From DATMBF01 sp035559595 (GTDB lineage Bacteria; Bacteroidota; Ignavibacteria; UBA10030): a DNA stretch of 64,000 nucleotides. Where the stretch lies: the NCBI GenBank assembly GCA_035559595.1, contig DATMBF010000007.1, positions 24,788 through 88,787 on the forward strand, in the 5' to 3' direction. The position numbers were made by a program, and so were the translations under genes. Below are positions 1-8,566 of the stretch, in pieces; positions within the stretch are counted from its first letter, which is position 1; each line of letters starts with the position of its first letter. The notes below the pieces were generated by a model. It did not search any database, was not told the DNA's origin, and was given only the letters and a program-made list of their open reading frames with translations.

Positions 1-2
1 TT

Positions 3-764
3 TCACGACCAACACTGGCGCAAGGCGCTTCACGACCCCTTCGACGAAAGCTTTTTACAGCCCCGGAGGTTCATGGAAAGGATGGACTTGGAAATTTCAG
101 GGGGAACCGACAAAGAATAAGGCCACCGCGAATAAGCGCTGTTCGGGCAATCCTTGATGCATGCGACCGCTTTGAGAAGCGGCTCGTTGTTGTTGCCCTC
201 GGGCCGCTGACGAATATCGCCCGTGCCTTTCTCCATCGTCCGTCGTCTCTCCGGAAGGTTGGACGCTTGATCTCGATGGGCGGCGCACTTCGTGTGCCCG
301 GCAATACGGGTCCCGTTGCGGAATTCAATTACTTTGTCGATCCGGAAGCAGCCCGGATTGTTCTACACTCCGGCTTACCCGTGACCATGGTTCCGCTGGA
401 TGTCACCGAGCAACTTGTTCTCATGCGAAATGAAGTCGAATACCGTGCTCAGAGGCGGGCAAGCCGGATCGCAAAGGCCATCTTACGATTTACGGATTTC
501 TATATGAAGTATCACAAGAAGACAGAAGGGTTTTATGGTGGCTACATGCACGATCCCCTGGCCATGGCGATAGCTATTGATCCGTCTCTTGTGAGCATGA
601 GAAAGATGCGCATTGATGTAGAGACGCGTGGCGTTTTGACGCGGGGGATGACGGTTGCGATTTCGGAAAAGAATCAGAAACAACATCGTGGCACCGTCAA
701 TGTACCGATGAAAGTCGATCGCGAGAGGTTCTTCAAGCTGTTTCATGAGCGTTTGTGGATGTGA
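3..764 (+). CDS. Nucleoside hydrolase (IunH/RihA-type), 5' end missing
   Basis: Inosine/uridine-preferring nucleoside hydrolase, which splits the N-glycosidic bond of ribonucleosides to give free base and ribose in purine/pyrimidine salvage. The reading frame is open from the left edge, so the N-terminal Asp-rich calcium site lies outside the window. Visible family signatures are APEVHGKDGLGN (around 57-98), VVVALGPLTNIARA (around 181-222), SMGGALRVPGNTGPVAEFN just after 270, and the late GGYMHDPLAMA block whose His-Asp pair belongs to the active site. The first ATG that looks like a start (267) is internal: the frame upstream is clearly homologous. The stop is followed at once by the ATG of the next gene, so the two are probably translated together. 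The family is secure; substrate preference cannot be read. Confidence 0.88.
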   Translation, partial: SRPTLAQGASRPLRRKLFTAPEVHGKDGLGNFRGNRQRIRPPRISAVRAILDACDRFEKRLVVVALGPLTNIARAFLHRPSSLRKVGRLISMGGALRVPGNTGPVAEFNYFVDPEAARIVLHSGLPVTMVPLDVTEQLVLMRNEVEYRAQRRASRIAKAILRFTDFYMKYHKKTEGFYGGYMHDPLAMAIAIDPSLVSMRKMRIDVETRGVLTRGMTVAISEKNQKQHRGTVNVPMKVDRERFFKLFHERLWM

Positions 765-2663
765 ATGGAAGCCGGACTTGCCACGCGAACTGGTGCTCTT
801 GTTTTGCTAATGACAAGCGGAATACCATTTCTAAGAAGCCAAGCAGTGCATTCCGATACAAATTCGACGTCAACAATTTCGTTTCAGCGACTCCTCAACA
901 CGTTCTCATGGGACGGCCTGATTCGCTATGGAGTGTCCGTATCACAAGTGGAATTGTCAACAACACACAATATACGGTCGCGGCTCATTCGATCGGGTAC
1001 CGCGTCGACGCAGGATGATTATGTCGGTCAGACAACGGTCAAGGCACCCCTTGCCTCTCAATGGAACGCGTATGGTGTGGTGAACTCGAGCATTCGCCGA
1101 GACAACCGAGCCCAGGAACTCGGTCGGTTGACCGACCATCGTGCGATGCTTGGGGCTGAATTTGTCCCGACTCACGGAGTGTCGCTATTCGGACTTGGAG
1201 GCTATGGAATTGGCAGCCAACTTGGTCGGGAGGATGAGGGATATGCATATCTCGTTGGCGCACAAGGTGCTGGGGTACCTCTTGAGGCATTCCGGGCTCA
1301 TTTCCGGACGCAGAGCTCAAGGACATCCCTTGGGGAACGTGCTCCTGCGGCGGACAGTCTCATGATCTCGGTCGATCGCGATTTTGGCTTCGGAAGTCGA
1401 AACGTGATTGCTGTCGGCTACACGCGGCAGAAGCGGCAATTCTACACGGTGGCGGATCCGGCAATTCGACAGGAGTATGGAACGCCACACAATGTCCTTG
1501 AGCGCAATGCCCGCGAATTGTCGGTGACAGACACCCTGCAGTATACGGTCAATCCTGATGCTCAGCTTCGGTTCACGGCGGCAATGGAGAGCAGAACGAT
1601 CGAGCGGGGCTTTCGTTACAAGAGTTTCAGGACTCCGAGTGAGCTTTTGTTCGATACCAGAATCGATGAGCTTTATCTTGCGGGCGAAGTTCATCTCATC
1701 AATCGATTCACGGAATGGCTGAATACGATGATAGCCGTGCGCTATCAGGAGCGCGAAGAACGGCATGGCATTAGCGTACTTCCGAATGTTCCGCAAACGA
1801 TCATTGACGCGCAGGAGCGTTCAGCAAAGCGTTTGGCAAATATTGCGAGGAGAACATCAATTGCGGGTCGGCTCTCGTTTGATGGTACAGCGGATCACCG
1901 TGCGGCTTTCGTCGGTTCAGCAACGATCCTGCGTTACGATACGCCCGACACGACAAACACCGACGACCGGGACGAGCTTCTCATTGCTGCCGGCATCGAA
2001 ACCGAACATGTCGTCAATCGTTATTGTACACTGAGCATTGTGCTCGATGCGGCCTTGAATCATCTTGTTTATCTTCACAGATTCCAGAGTGCCAATAATA
2101 ACTGGCATCGTGTGTTGAGATTCTCGCCGAAAGTAAGCTATCAACCGGCAGAGTCTTTTCGAACGACAAACGCCGCGGAAGTGCTTGCCCAATACACGGT
2201 GTACGATTTCGAAGATCGCTCGGCCCAAATCAGGAGCTTCTCGTTTCGACAGGCATCATGGGTGGATTCCACGTTCATCAGGCTGAGTCAGCGCCTGTCG
2301 CTCGAGATCAGCGGATCGTTACGACTCTACGAACGGGGAATCCTCCGCTGGCAGGAGTTCAAGGAGCGGCCGCAGCACGCATTTGTCGAGTCATCAGTGT
2401 GGCCGAAACTCTTCTTTCGAATGCAGTCCCATGTTTCTTTCTCCGTCGGCTTTCGCTATTTCTCTTTGGAGAGATACCGTTACGATGGGAGAGCAAAGGT
2501 ATTCGAACAACGGCAAGGAAGCTCCGGACCGACGACTGAGGTCTTGTGGAGCGTTCCGGAGTTCGGTCACATCAGTATCATCGGGTGGAGAGAAACGCAG
2601 AGAGGATCAGTGGGGGATCGGTCGTTTTCGAACGTCTCTTTTTCGGCAAACATCCGTATGTAG
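765..2663 (+). CDS. Putative outer-membrane beta-barrel protein, unknown function
   Basis: A 632-residue protein that I do not recognise. A hydrophobic stretch in the first 26 residues (TGALVLLMTSGIPFL, then SQA) could be a signal peptide. The rest has no long hydrophobic helix. It alternates short polar/aromatic strands with loops rich in Arg, Asp and Thr, as expected for a barrel of the outer membrane, and ends in FSANIRM rather than a terminal Phe. The ATG follows directly on the TGA of the nucleoside hydrolase, which suggests translational coupling. The next gene starts 10 bases downstream. No enzyme motif was seen. The barrel assignment is inference from composition and neighbours, not from a named family. 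Confidence 0.6.
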   Translation: MEAGLATRTGALVLLMTSGIPFLRSQAVHSDTNSTSTISFQRLLNTFSWDGLIRYGVSVSQVELSTTHNIRSRLIRSGTASTQDDYVGQTTVKAPLASQWNAYGVVNSSIRRDNRAQELGRLTDHRAMLGAEFVPTHGVSLFGLGGYGIGSQLGREDEGYAYLVGAQGAGVPLEAFRAHFRTQSSRTSLGERAPAADSLMISVDRDFGFGSRNVIAVGYTRQKRQFYTVADPAIRQEYGTPHNVLERNARELSVTDTLQYTVNPDAQLRFTAAMESRTIERGFRYKSFRTPSELLFDTRIDELYLAGEVHLINRFTEWLNTMIAVRYQEREERHGISVLPNVPQTIIDAQERSAKRLANIARRTSIAGRLSFDGTADHRAAFVGSATILRYDTPDTTNTDDRDELLIAAGIETEHVVNRYCTLSIVLDAALNHLVYLHRFQSANNNWHRVLRFSPKVSYQPAESFRTTNAAEVLAQYTVYDFEDRSAQIRSFSFRQASWVDSTFIRLSQRLSLEISGSLRLYERGILRWQEFKERPQHAFVESSVWPKLFFRMQSHVSFSVGFRYFSLERYRYDGRAKVFEQRQGSSGPTTEVLWSVPEFGHISIIGWRETQRGSVGDRSFSNVSFSANIRM

Positions 2664-2672
2664 GAATGACCC

Positions 2673-3125
2673 GTGAAACGATCCCTTCACAAGAACAATT
2701 CTTTTACCCCGCGTACCTTTCAATTGGTGTGCCACAGCGACCCGAAAGAGGTGATGAAGGTTGAAGGGTTTCTGAAGAAGATGAACAAAGTCGTCAAGTT
2801 GGATGATGGGACGTTTTACCGGTTGCTTGTTGCCACAACTGAAGCTGTGAACAATGGAATCATTCACGGCAACAAATCGAATGCCGAGAAGCTCGTTACC
2901 GTTCTGTGCATAGTCAAACCGCAGATGCTTATCGTGAAAGTGGAGGATGAGGGGAGGGGATTCAATCCAGGAAAAGTGCCCAATCCGCTTGATGAGGAGC
3001 ATCTGTTGAAAGAGAGTGGTCGGGGGATCTTCCTGATGAAATCGATGATGGACAAGGTCCGTTTCAGGTTCACGAAGCACGGAACGCTCGTCGAGATGTC
3101 GATTAATTTGAAACGGTTACAGTAG
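2673..3125 (+). CDS. RsbW-type anti-sigma factor / serine-protein kinase
   Basis: Cytoplasmic ATP-binding protein of the HATPase_c_2 (RsbW/SpoIIAB) family, which usually binds a sigma factor and phosphorylates an anti-anti-sigma partner. It is 150 residues long, the normal size. The N box has E57 to N61 (TEAVNNGIIHGN), the G1 box is DEGRGF at 92-97 and the G2 box is GRGIFLM at 116-122. The start is GTG, preceded by AGGA. It is the last gene of the nucleoside hydrolase/barrel run, and converges on the TonB receptor gene across 155 bases that hold a small GTCCC/GGGAC hairpin at 3152-3168. No sigma factor, STAS protein or PP2C phosphatase is nearby, so the partner is unknown. Confidence 0.85.
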   Translation: MKRSLHKNNSFTPRTFQLVCHSDPKEVMKVEGFLKKMNKVVKLDDGTFYRLLVATTEAVNNGIIHGNKSNAEKLVTVLCIVKPQMLIVKVEDEGRGFNPGKVPNPLDEEHLLKESGRGIFLMKSMMDKVRFRFTKHGTLVEMSINLKRLQ

Positions 3126-3280
3126 GACAGCACGCGAGCCTCTCCGCCGACGTCCCGCTCTGTGGGACTCAGACGGTTTGAGGGCTGCAAGCGAATCACA
3201 ACTTTACGGGAAATCAGCCCCTTCGGCGCGAGAGCTTGTCCTGTCTACGAGGGACAGTCGTGGACACCCGCCTACCGACC

Positions 3281-5524
3281 TCAGAACGAGTATGAAGCTG
3301 TGACCACTGCCCGCCTCCCGATGAGCGACCCACCGAAGATCTGATAGTGCTTTCGATTCAGAAGGTTGGAGACGCTCAAGCTGAAAGAAAGATTAGAAGA
3401 CACTCGGTACGAGCCGCTACCGTTGATAATGGTGTAGGATTGGATCTGACCCTTGAAGATTCCTGCTGCCCATGGAAAGCTTGGCGTGTATCGGACACTA
3501 ATTTCTGCGTCATGGCCATCTGGATGAGTATACGTGATCCCGCCACTCATCCGAAAGTCCGGTGCGTTAGGAAGAAGAACATCGTTCAAGTGTTTTTCAA
3601 GAACTTCAAAAACGAACTGAGAATAATTATAATGGACATGCCACTCGTTGGAGACATAGTATTGGGCAGCCAACTCGAAACCACCTTCATTGACTTTGCC
3701 AGCATTGGCGTATGACCACACCTGACGTGAGAATGGTTCGTTGTCTACCACGATTGGTCCGGGATAAGCTGGATTCACGCCCGGCGCAAGGTCGGTCACG
3801 AAATCTTTCAACTGGTTGTAATAGGCGTCAAGGGCGATAAACGCCTTGTTATCAAAGACACCTTTGTACCCGACCTCGTAACCGGTAATCTTTTCTGGCA
3901 CAAGGGATGGATTGCCCAGATAAATCACGTTGCGCAGGGGGTGCTTGACGTGAAGATAGAGCTCAGAGTAGTTTGGCGACTGAAAAGCTTGATTGAAGGT
4001 TACCCGCAGGGTATGGCCAACAAAGGGAGACCATACCAAGGCAGCCTTAGGAGAAAACTGACTTGGATGAAGAGTGGTTCTGTCAAAACGAGCTGCAAGA
4101 ACTGCTTTCAGGTTTTGATCAAGTCTATACTCCAACTGACCGAACAGGCCACTCATATTGTCATTTCGGGAGAATTGCATGAGAGTCCGCTTTGTGTCAA
4201 TATTTACTACACGATGAGAAGCTCCAACTACCACAAACAGTTTCTGGTCTAGTGCACTAAAACTATATTGAGCCTCACCATGAGTGATTTGTGCGTCTTG
4301 GGTCAAAGCTAGGCCTGTGGCTAATGAATAGTCCGGCTCCGCATTGGTACGAACATTACTCCAGAGCAATACGTTGAAACCGTGCCCCTGGTACCCAAAC
4401 CGTATCCATGGCCTGTGTGATTTCATCGCTTGCACACGACCGATGCCTGTTACAATAACCTCTCGTTCAGCTTGAGTGAAGCCGCCCTCGATTGTTGTGA
4501 CGTTGTCGTTTTGGTATTCATAATCAAGTCGCCCGGAAACGTACGATGTCTGAACGGGATCGCGATCGAGATCGCGAACTTCGGAATTCAAACCGGGCGT
4601 GAAACCTGAATACTCAAATTGATCGACTGTCAACCCGTTCCGGTTCTTGCTGAACGTCTTTCCACTAATCCTTCCCAAGTTCAGACGATAACTCCATGAT
4701 CCAATTGTTGCTGCATGTCGAACATCGGCCCGATACATACTTAATTCTCCAACGCCCAAGACAACCCGAGTTCCAGGATTTGCCTTTGGTGGCATGGAAC
4801 TTATGTTAAGAACGCCGTTGTATGCATTTGCGCCATAGAGTGCGGAGCCAGGCCCACGAACCAACTCAATGCGTCCCAATTCTTCAATCGGTATGGAGAG
4901 ACCGTTCCATTCTGTTGCACCAAGGAAAGCGGTTCCCAAGTCCCGACCATCAAGCAAGATCAACACACGTCTGTTGAGAGAGCTGTTGAACCCGCGGGTG
5001 TTCAGGTTAAAGTCGTAGAGGCCGCTTTGCACCATATCGATCCCCGGCTCTGACTCGAGCAGCTTCGGAAGCTGGCCGTGACTGGCATTGCGTGCAATAT
5101 CGCGCGCAGAGAGGACGGAAACAGCCGCAGGAGCTTCTGTAATGCGCTCGCGACGAAGTGACACGCCGTAGACCTGAACTTCACCCAACTGTAGAGTGGC
5201 GCTCTGTAAGGCAAAATCCCTTGTGAGCGATACTCCCCCCTCAACGGTGATTTCCACCTCCATTGCCTGGTAGCCGACTGAAGAAGCGGTGAGCGTGTAT
5301 GTACCGGGAGGAATATTCCTCAATGTGTATTGGCCACTTTCGTCGGTAGCTGTCCCGAGAGAAGTTCCCTTCACGACGATATTGACAAACGGAAGAGGAT
5401 CCTGTGTCTCAGCGTCGGTTACCTTTCCCGAGACGCTGCCGTTGGTTTGACCCATCATGGCGTCGGAAAACAAGACGATCGCAAAAAGCATTGCGATGAG
5501 CGTTGGAAAGAAGCGTGCTTTCAA
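3281..5524 (-). CDS. TonB-dependent outer-membrane receptor
   Basis: Outer-membrane active transporter of 747 residues that uses TonB/ExbBD energy to import a ligand I cannot name. The order is signal peptide (1-25), carboxypeptidase-regulatory-like domain (about 30-107, GSVSGKVTDAETQDPLPFVN), plug domain (about 120-230, with VLILLDGRD and RIELVRGPGSALYGANAYNG), then a barrel ending in ASYSF with the terminal Phe typical of these proteins. The start is TTG at 5524 because AAGGAGG lies 8 bases upstream; the longer frame to 5608 runs through the preceding terminator hairpin. The upstream lipoprotein gene faces the same way but is separated by that terminator, so this gene probably has its own promoter or depends on read-through. 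Confidence 0.93.
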   Translation of the reverse strand: MKARFFPTLIAMLFAIVLFSDAMMGQTNGSVSGKVTDAETQDPLPFVNIVVKGTSLGTATDESGQYTLRNIPPGTYTLTASSVGYQAMEVEITVEGGVSLTRDFALQSATLQLGEVQVYGVSLRRERITEAPAAVSVLSARDIARNASHGQLPKLLESEPGIDMVQSGLYDFNLNTRGFNSSLNRRVLILLDGRDLGTAFLGATEWNGLSIPIEELGRIELVRGPGSALYGANAYNGVLNISSMPPKANPGTRVVLGVGELSMYRADVRHAATIGSWSYRLNLGRISGKTFSKNRNGLTVDQFEYSGFTPGLNSEVRDLDRDPVQTSYVSGRLDYEYQNDNVTTIEGGFTQAEREVIVTGIGRVQAMKSHRPWIRFGYQGHGFNVLLWSNVRTNAEPDYSLATGLALTQDAQITHGEAQYSFSALDQKLFVVVGASHRVVNIDTKRTLMQFSRNDNMSGLFGQLEYRLDQNLKAVLAARFDRTTLHPSQFSPKAALVWSPFVGHTLRVTFNQAFQSPNYSELYLHVKHPLRNVIYLGNPSLVPEKITGYEVGYKGVFDNKAFIALDAYYNQLKDFVTDLAPGVNPAYPGPIVVDNEPFSRQVWSYANAGKVNEGGFELAAQYYVSNEWHVHYNYSQFVFEVLEKHLNDVLLPNAPDFRMSGGITYTHPDGHDAEISVRYTPSFPWAAGIFKGQIQSYTIINGSGSYRVSSNLSFSLSVSNLLNRKHYQIFGGSLIGRRAVVTASYSF

Positions 5525-5562
5525 GATGAGAACCTCCTTAAGGTGTCCTTTGCAATAAAACA

Positions 5563-5596
5563 AACCAACCCCGAAAGAGCTCTCTCGGGGTTGGTT
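5563..5596 (-). terminator. Intrinsic terminator of the lipoprotein gene
   Basis: Near-perfect hairpin with arms AACCAACCCCGA and TCGGGGTTGGTT, extended through GAG/CTC. On the minus strand it is followed by TTTGTTTTATTG. It lies 36 bases after the stop of the lipoprotein gene and before the TonB receptor start. Confidence 0.85.
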
Positions 5597-5631
5597 GAAA
5601 ACGTTCACTTCGGATCTTTGTTTGATCGGAA

Positions 5632-6465
5632 TTAGAAATTCTTGGCAGTCATTTTTCGGAAATTGCCATGCGTTTCGGCGTCTCCATAGAGATGCATTTG
5701 AACGGGTCCTATACCTTTAGCCACCCAAAGTTTTGCTGTTGGACCACCGGCAATCGTTGTCGTCCCTAGTGTTACTGTACGCGTGACAACCAAACGAAAT
5801 GTCTCGTACGCCGTGCTCCCCACCGTAATTGTCTCTTTCCCTTCCCATTTGCCCTTGATGGTCAACACAACCGTCGCTGGGGATCCAGAGACTGTTCCGC
5901 TGAATGATTCAGGTCCAAACGAGGTAAACTCGTTGTTGAGCTTTACACGAGGGTCCGCAAGTGTTATCCATCGGAGAGAGTCAGAGCGAATAGTGGTTTG
6001 GCCTGATGCTTTGATTTGGAAGGCTCGGTAGAAGTAACCTAAGTTCGTAAAGAAAAGATACTTAGCAGTTGTAGGGTCATAGGAGACGAAAATGGGGGTG
6101 AACTTTGATGCTACACCAAAGCGCGGGATTTTCGTGGTGTCCTTCACAAGGAAACCTGAATCCGGTGTGGTCCCGGCAGGAACAAGTGGACCAAAGACTG
6201 TCGAGAGTTTGGTCGTCCCAAATAAAGACCATTTCGTATAATATCCTGAGTCCGAGTTGGCGATTTTTGTCTCCGTATCATTTTGAGTAAGGTAGCCGTT
6301 ATATTCTATTTGACGGCCAGGGACCAGTGGGAAGATATCATCAGGTACTGTGAGATCCTCTGGGGGGTTAGTCGATTTATCTTTACATCCCCCCACACTC
6401 AAAGCCATGAAAACCGCAACAGCAAGTGCCGTGGCGAAGCTCAACAGCCATTGCAAAGACTTCAT
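5632..6465 (-). CDS. Secreted lipoprotein, unknown function
   Basis: A 277-residue exported lipoprotein. The N-terminus MKSLQWLLSFATALAVAVF is a signal sequence and ends in a lipobox-like LSVGGC, followed by a short Lys/Asn/Pro linker (KDKSTNPPEDL). The remainder is beta-rich with repeated Thr/Val strands and ends in a region that reads LWVAKGIGPVQMH, seen in families of periplasmic lipoproteins from this group. The start was set at 6465 because AAAGGAGG precedes it; the longer frame has no such site. No catalytic motif is visible. It lies upstream of the TonB receptor, but an intrinsic terminator between them argues against an obligate operon. Confidence 0.8.
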   Translation of the reverse strand: MKSLQWLLSFATALAVAVFMALSVGGCKDKSTNPPEDLTVPDDIFPLVPGRQIEYNGYLTQNDTETKIANSDSGYYTKWSLFGTTKLSTVFGPLVPAGTTPDSGFLVKDTTKIPRFGVASKFTPIFVSYDPTTAKYLFFTNLGYFYRAFQIKASGQTTIRSDSLRWITLADPRVKLNNEFTSFGPESFSGTVSGSPATVVLTIKGKWEGKETITVGSTAYETFRLVVTRTVTLGTTTIAGGPTAKLWVAKGIGPVQMHLYGDAETHGNFRKMTAKNF

Positions 6466-6511
6466 AAAGCCTCCTTTGGGGATAGTGGATTGTTCCGGTT
6501 TTATTGTCGCC

Positions 6512-6540
6512 AGTTTAAGAAAAGGGAATTTCAGAAGCAA
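6512..6540 (-). promoter_or_regulatory. Probable promoter of the lipoprotein gene
   Basis: On the minus strand TTGCTT is followed after 17 bases by TAAACT, about 45 bases upstream of the start at 6465. The -35 box is only moderate, so this is tentative. Confidence 0.4.
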
Positions 6541-6569
6541 GTTCAGACAGGCTGTTCCTCACATCTACC

Positions 6570-7493
6570 TTAAAAGCCAAGTTTCGCAATATTTGCCTTG
6601 ACATCCGCGGCGGATTTGTTCAGGGCCTCTTGCTCCTCATTCGTTAATTGAATTTGAATAATCTCCTGCATGCCGTTCTTCCCGAGCTTGATCGGAACGC
6701 CGCAGACAACATCCTTCAATCCATATTCTCCCTGCAACCAGGCCGCACACGGCAGAATCCTCTTCTTGTCCTTGACGATTGCCTCTACCATCTGAACTGC
6801 GGATGAGGAGGGAGCATAGTAAGCGCTTCCCGTTTTCAAGAAGTTCACGATCTCAATACCGCCATCGCGTGTTCGTTTGACGAGCCGATCGATAGTGGCT
6901 TTGTCCATGAGATCGGGCAGTGGGATTCCGGCAACCGTAGAATACCGGGGGAGGGGAACCATGGAGTCGCCGTGTCCGCCGAGAACGAAGGCACTGACGT
7001 CTTCGACCGAGACATTCATTTCCATCGCGATGAACGTCCGGAAGCGGGCTGAGTCGAGCACGCCGGCCATCCCGATCACCCGGTGACGCTCGAAGCCGCT
7101 CACCTTCATGGCAACGTAGGTCATGACATCGAGCGGGTTGGAAACGACGATGATGATTGCCTGGGGAGACTTCGCCACGGATTGTTCGGTGACGGTTTTG
7201 ACGATATTGGCGTTGGTTGCCTGCAGATCGTCCCTGCTCATGCCGGGCTTGCGGGCGATTCCTGCGGTGATAACGATGATGTCAGAGTTGCGCGTTTCGT
7301 CGTAGGAGTTCGTTCCGATAACCTTCGAATCGAATCCCTCGATGGGGGCAGATTCGTACATGTCGAGTCCTTTTCCCTGAGGCATTCCCTCGATGACATC
7401 CACCAAAACGACTTCGTTGGCAAGTTCTTTCTCAGCGATGCGCTGGGCACAGGTGGCGCCAACATTGCCTGCACCGACGACTGTGATCTTCAT
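6570..7493 (-). CDS. mdh: Malate dehydrogenase, NAD-dependent (LDH-like type)
   Basis: Interconverts malate and oxaloacetate with NAD in the TCA cycle. It is 307 residues, the size of the LDH-like malate dehydrogenases. Visible are the Rossmann motif GAGNVG (7-12), D32 that fixes NAD over NADP, the mobile loop ARKPGMSRDDL with R81 and R87, the substrate Arg R150 in DSARFR, and the catalytic H174 in GGHGDSMVPL. The start MKITVVGAG at 7493 has GGAG upstream; the extended frame reaching 7601 would run into the terminator of rpmA. It stands alone between the lipoprotein gene and the ribosomal genes. Confidence 0.97.
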   Translation of the reverse strand: MKITVVGAGNVGATCAQRIAEKELANEVVLVDVIEGMPQGKGLDMYESAPIEGFDSKVIGTNSYDETRNSDIIVITAGIARKPGMSRDDLQATNANIVKTVTEQSVAKSPQAIIIVVSNPLDVMTYVAMKVSGFERHRVIGMAGVLDSARFRTFIAMEMNVSVEDVSAFVLGGHGDSMVPLPRYSTVAGIPLPDLMDKATIDRLVKRTRDGGIEIVNFLKTGSAYYAPSSSAVQMVEAIVKDKKRILPCAAWLQGEYGLKDVVCGVPIKLGKNGMQEIIQIQLTNEEQEALNKSAADVKANIAKLGF

Positions 7494-7603
7494 TATGATC
7501 TCCGGATGCGTTGGTAAGGATAACGTGCTGGATGGTATTGGTGTCCGACCCGGTGAGGGAGTTAAAGGGCCGGTTGACCTCTTCTGCAGATGAGAAAACA
7601 AAG

Positions 7604-7626
7604 AAGCCTCCTTGTTGAGGAGGCTT
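7604..7626 (-). terminator. Intrinsic terminator after rpmA
   Basis: Perfect 9-base arms AAGCCTCCT and AGGAGGCTT around a 5-base loop. On the minus strand CTTTGTTTTC follows. It ends the rplU-rpmA transcript 15 bases after the rpmA stop. Confidence 0.9.
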
Positions 7627-7641
7627 TGATATTCTCTTTAA

Positions 7642-7902
7642 TTAAGCGGCAACGGGATAAACACTCACGCGCTGCTTCGTTTTGCCGAGACGCTCGAATT
7701 TCACAACGCCGTCGACCAGAGCGAAGAGCGTGTCATCGCTTCCGATGCCCACGTTGCTGCCCGGATGAATCTTTGTGCCGCGCTGGCGTACGAGAATACT
7801 CCCCGCCGTTACACGCTGGCCGCCGAACCGCTTGACGCCAAGTCGCTGAGCATTGCTGTCGCGGCCGTTACGGGAACTTCCACCACCTTTTTTATGAGCC
7901 AT
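7642..7902 (-). CDS. rpmA: 50S ribosomal protein L27
   Basis: Large-subunit protein near the peptidyl-transferase centre. It has 86 residues and begins MAHKKGGGSSRNGRDSN, the unprocessed Gly-rich tail typical of Gram-negative L27 with no N-terminal extension to be cleaved. The conserved GSILVRQRGTKIHPG segment is complete. It follows rplU in the same direction, as in most bacteria, but with 183 bases between them that hold repeat-like sequence. Confidence 0.98.
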   Translation of the reverse strand: MAHKKGGGSSRNGRDSNAQRLGVKRFGGQRVTAGSILVRQRGTKIHPGSNVGIGSDDTLFALVDGVVKFERLGKTKQRVSVYPVAA

Positions 7903-7920
7903 ACTTCGATCCTCTCGTAA

Positions 7921-8062
7921 TTCTTGTCATTGCGAGGTGTTTCTTCCTGAAGCGATCAGGAGATTGCTTTGAGGTTGCACAAACCCCCGCATGGCAGCCG
8001 CAGGCTTCAGTCTGCGACACCCCATCTCAAACCGCAATCTGAAGATTGCTACTACCATTGAT
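7921..8062. repeat. Dispersed-repeat debris between rplU and rpmA
   Basis: The spacer contains GTCATTGCGAGG and GGAGATTGCTT, the two ends of a common intergenic repeat of environmental bacteria. It is followed by the palindromic pieces GCCGCAGGCTTCAGTCTGCG and GCAATCTGAAGATTGC. No reading frame is present. A second GCAATGACA-type fragment occurs near 23508. Confidence 0.5.
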
Positions 8063-8085
8063 GATCGACTCCGTTCGCAAAAGAG

Positions 8086-8394
8086 CTAAGCAACTTTTGT
8101 AATCTGAATCTCCGTGTACTGCTGCCGGTGCCCGCGACGGACCTTGAACCCCTTCCGTCTCTTCTTACGGAAGACCAGCACTTTCTCATCCTTCAGATGC
8201 TGGAGCACCTTTGCCTCGACATACTTGCCGGAAACGGTCGGTTTGCCGACCGTGGTCTCTTTTTCGGTGCCTACGAGAAGAACCTTATCAAACTTGACCT
8301 TGGCGCCGACCTCGGCCTTTAACTTGGGAACATACAGCTTGGCATCCGGCACTACCTTGAACTGCTGACCTGCGATCTCCACAACTGCGTACAT
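8086..8394 (-). CDS. rplU: 50S ribosomal protein L21
   Basis: Large-subunit protein that binds 23S rRNA. It is 102 residues, full length, with MYAVVEIAGQQFKV at the N-terminus and the C-terminal L21 signature FRKKRRKGFKVRRGHRQQYT. A good promoter lies 44-72 bases upstream. It heads the rplU-rpmA transcript, which is closed by the terminator at 7604-7626. Confidence 0.98.
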   Translation of the reverse strand: MYAVVEIAGQQFKVVPDAKLYVPKLKAEVGAKVKFDKVLLVGTEKETTVGKPTVSGKYVEAKVLQHLKDEKVLVFRKKRRKGFKVRRGHRQQYTEIQITKVA

Positions 8395-8437
8395 GAAATC
8401 CTCTTTTGCTCAGGAATTGATTGAAAAACGGGCTTAT

Positions 8438-8466
8438 AATCTACCGAAAAAAGGGGGGAAAGTCAA
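8438..8466 (-). promoter_or_regulatory. Promoter of rplU-rpmA
   Basis: On the minus strand TTGACT, a 17-base spacer, then TAGATT, with an AT-rich leader to the rplU ATG. Spacing and boxes fit a housekeeping sigma-70-type promoter. Confidence 0.65.
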
Positions 8467-8480
8467 CGAGAAAATCGGCC

Positions 8481-8526
8481 GGATGGGCGCCACCTCCTTG
8501 GCTTCAAGAGGGTGGTGCCCATCGTC
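8481..8526. repeat. Hairpin repeat, copy A
   Basis: A 42-base hairpin: the 19-base left arm starts GATGGGCGCCACC and the right arm ends GGTGGTGCCCATC, around the loop GCTT. Sixteen pairs are Watson-Crick, two are wobble, one is mismatched. Related copies occur at 14421-14464, 15041-15082 and 15091-15138. This one lies 40 bases beyond the stop of the minus-strand gene 8567-9043 and could serve as its 3' end structure. Confidence 0.7.
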
Positions 8527-8566
8527 ATTGTTCATTGTTAAACCGCGCGGCTTGGCGGCAGAATCA

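Noticed and set aside
267..764. A complete 165-residue protein starting at ATG 267
   Set aside because: The same frame upstream to base 3 carries clear nucleoside hydrolase motifs, so 267 is an internal Met of a gene cut by the window edge.
3152..3168. GTCCC/GGGAC hairpin as a bidirectional terminator between the RsbW and TonB genes
   Set aside because: Only 5 bp and no T-tract on either strand.
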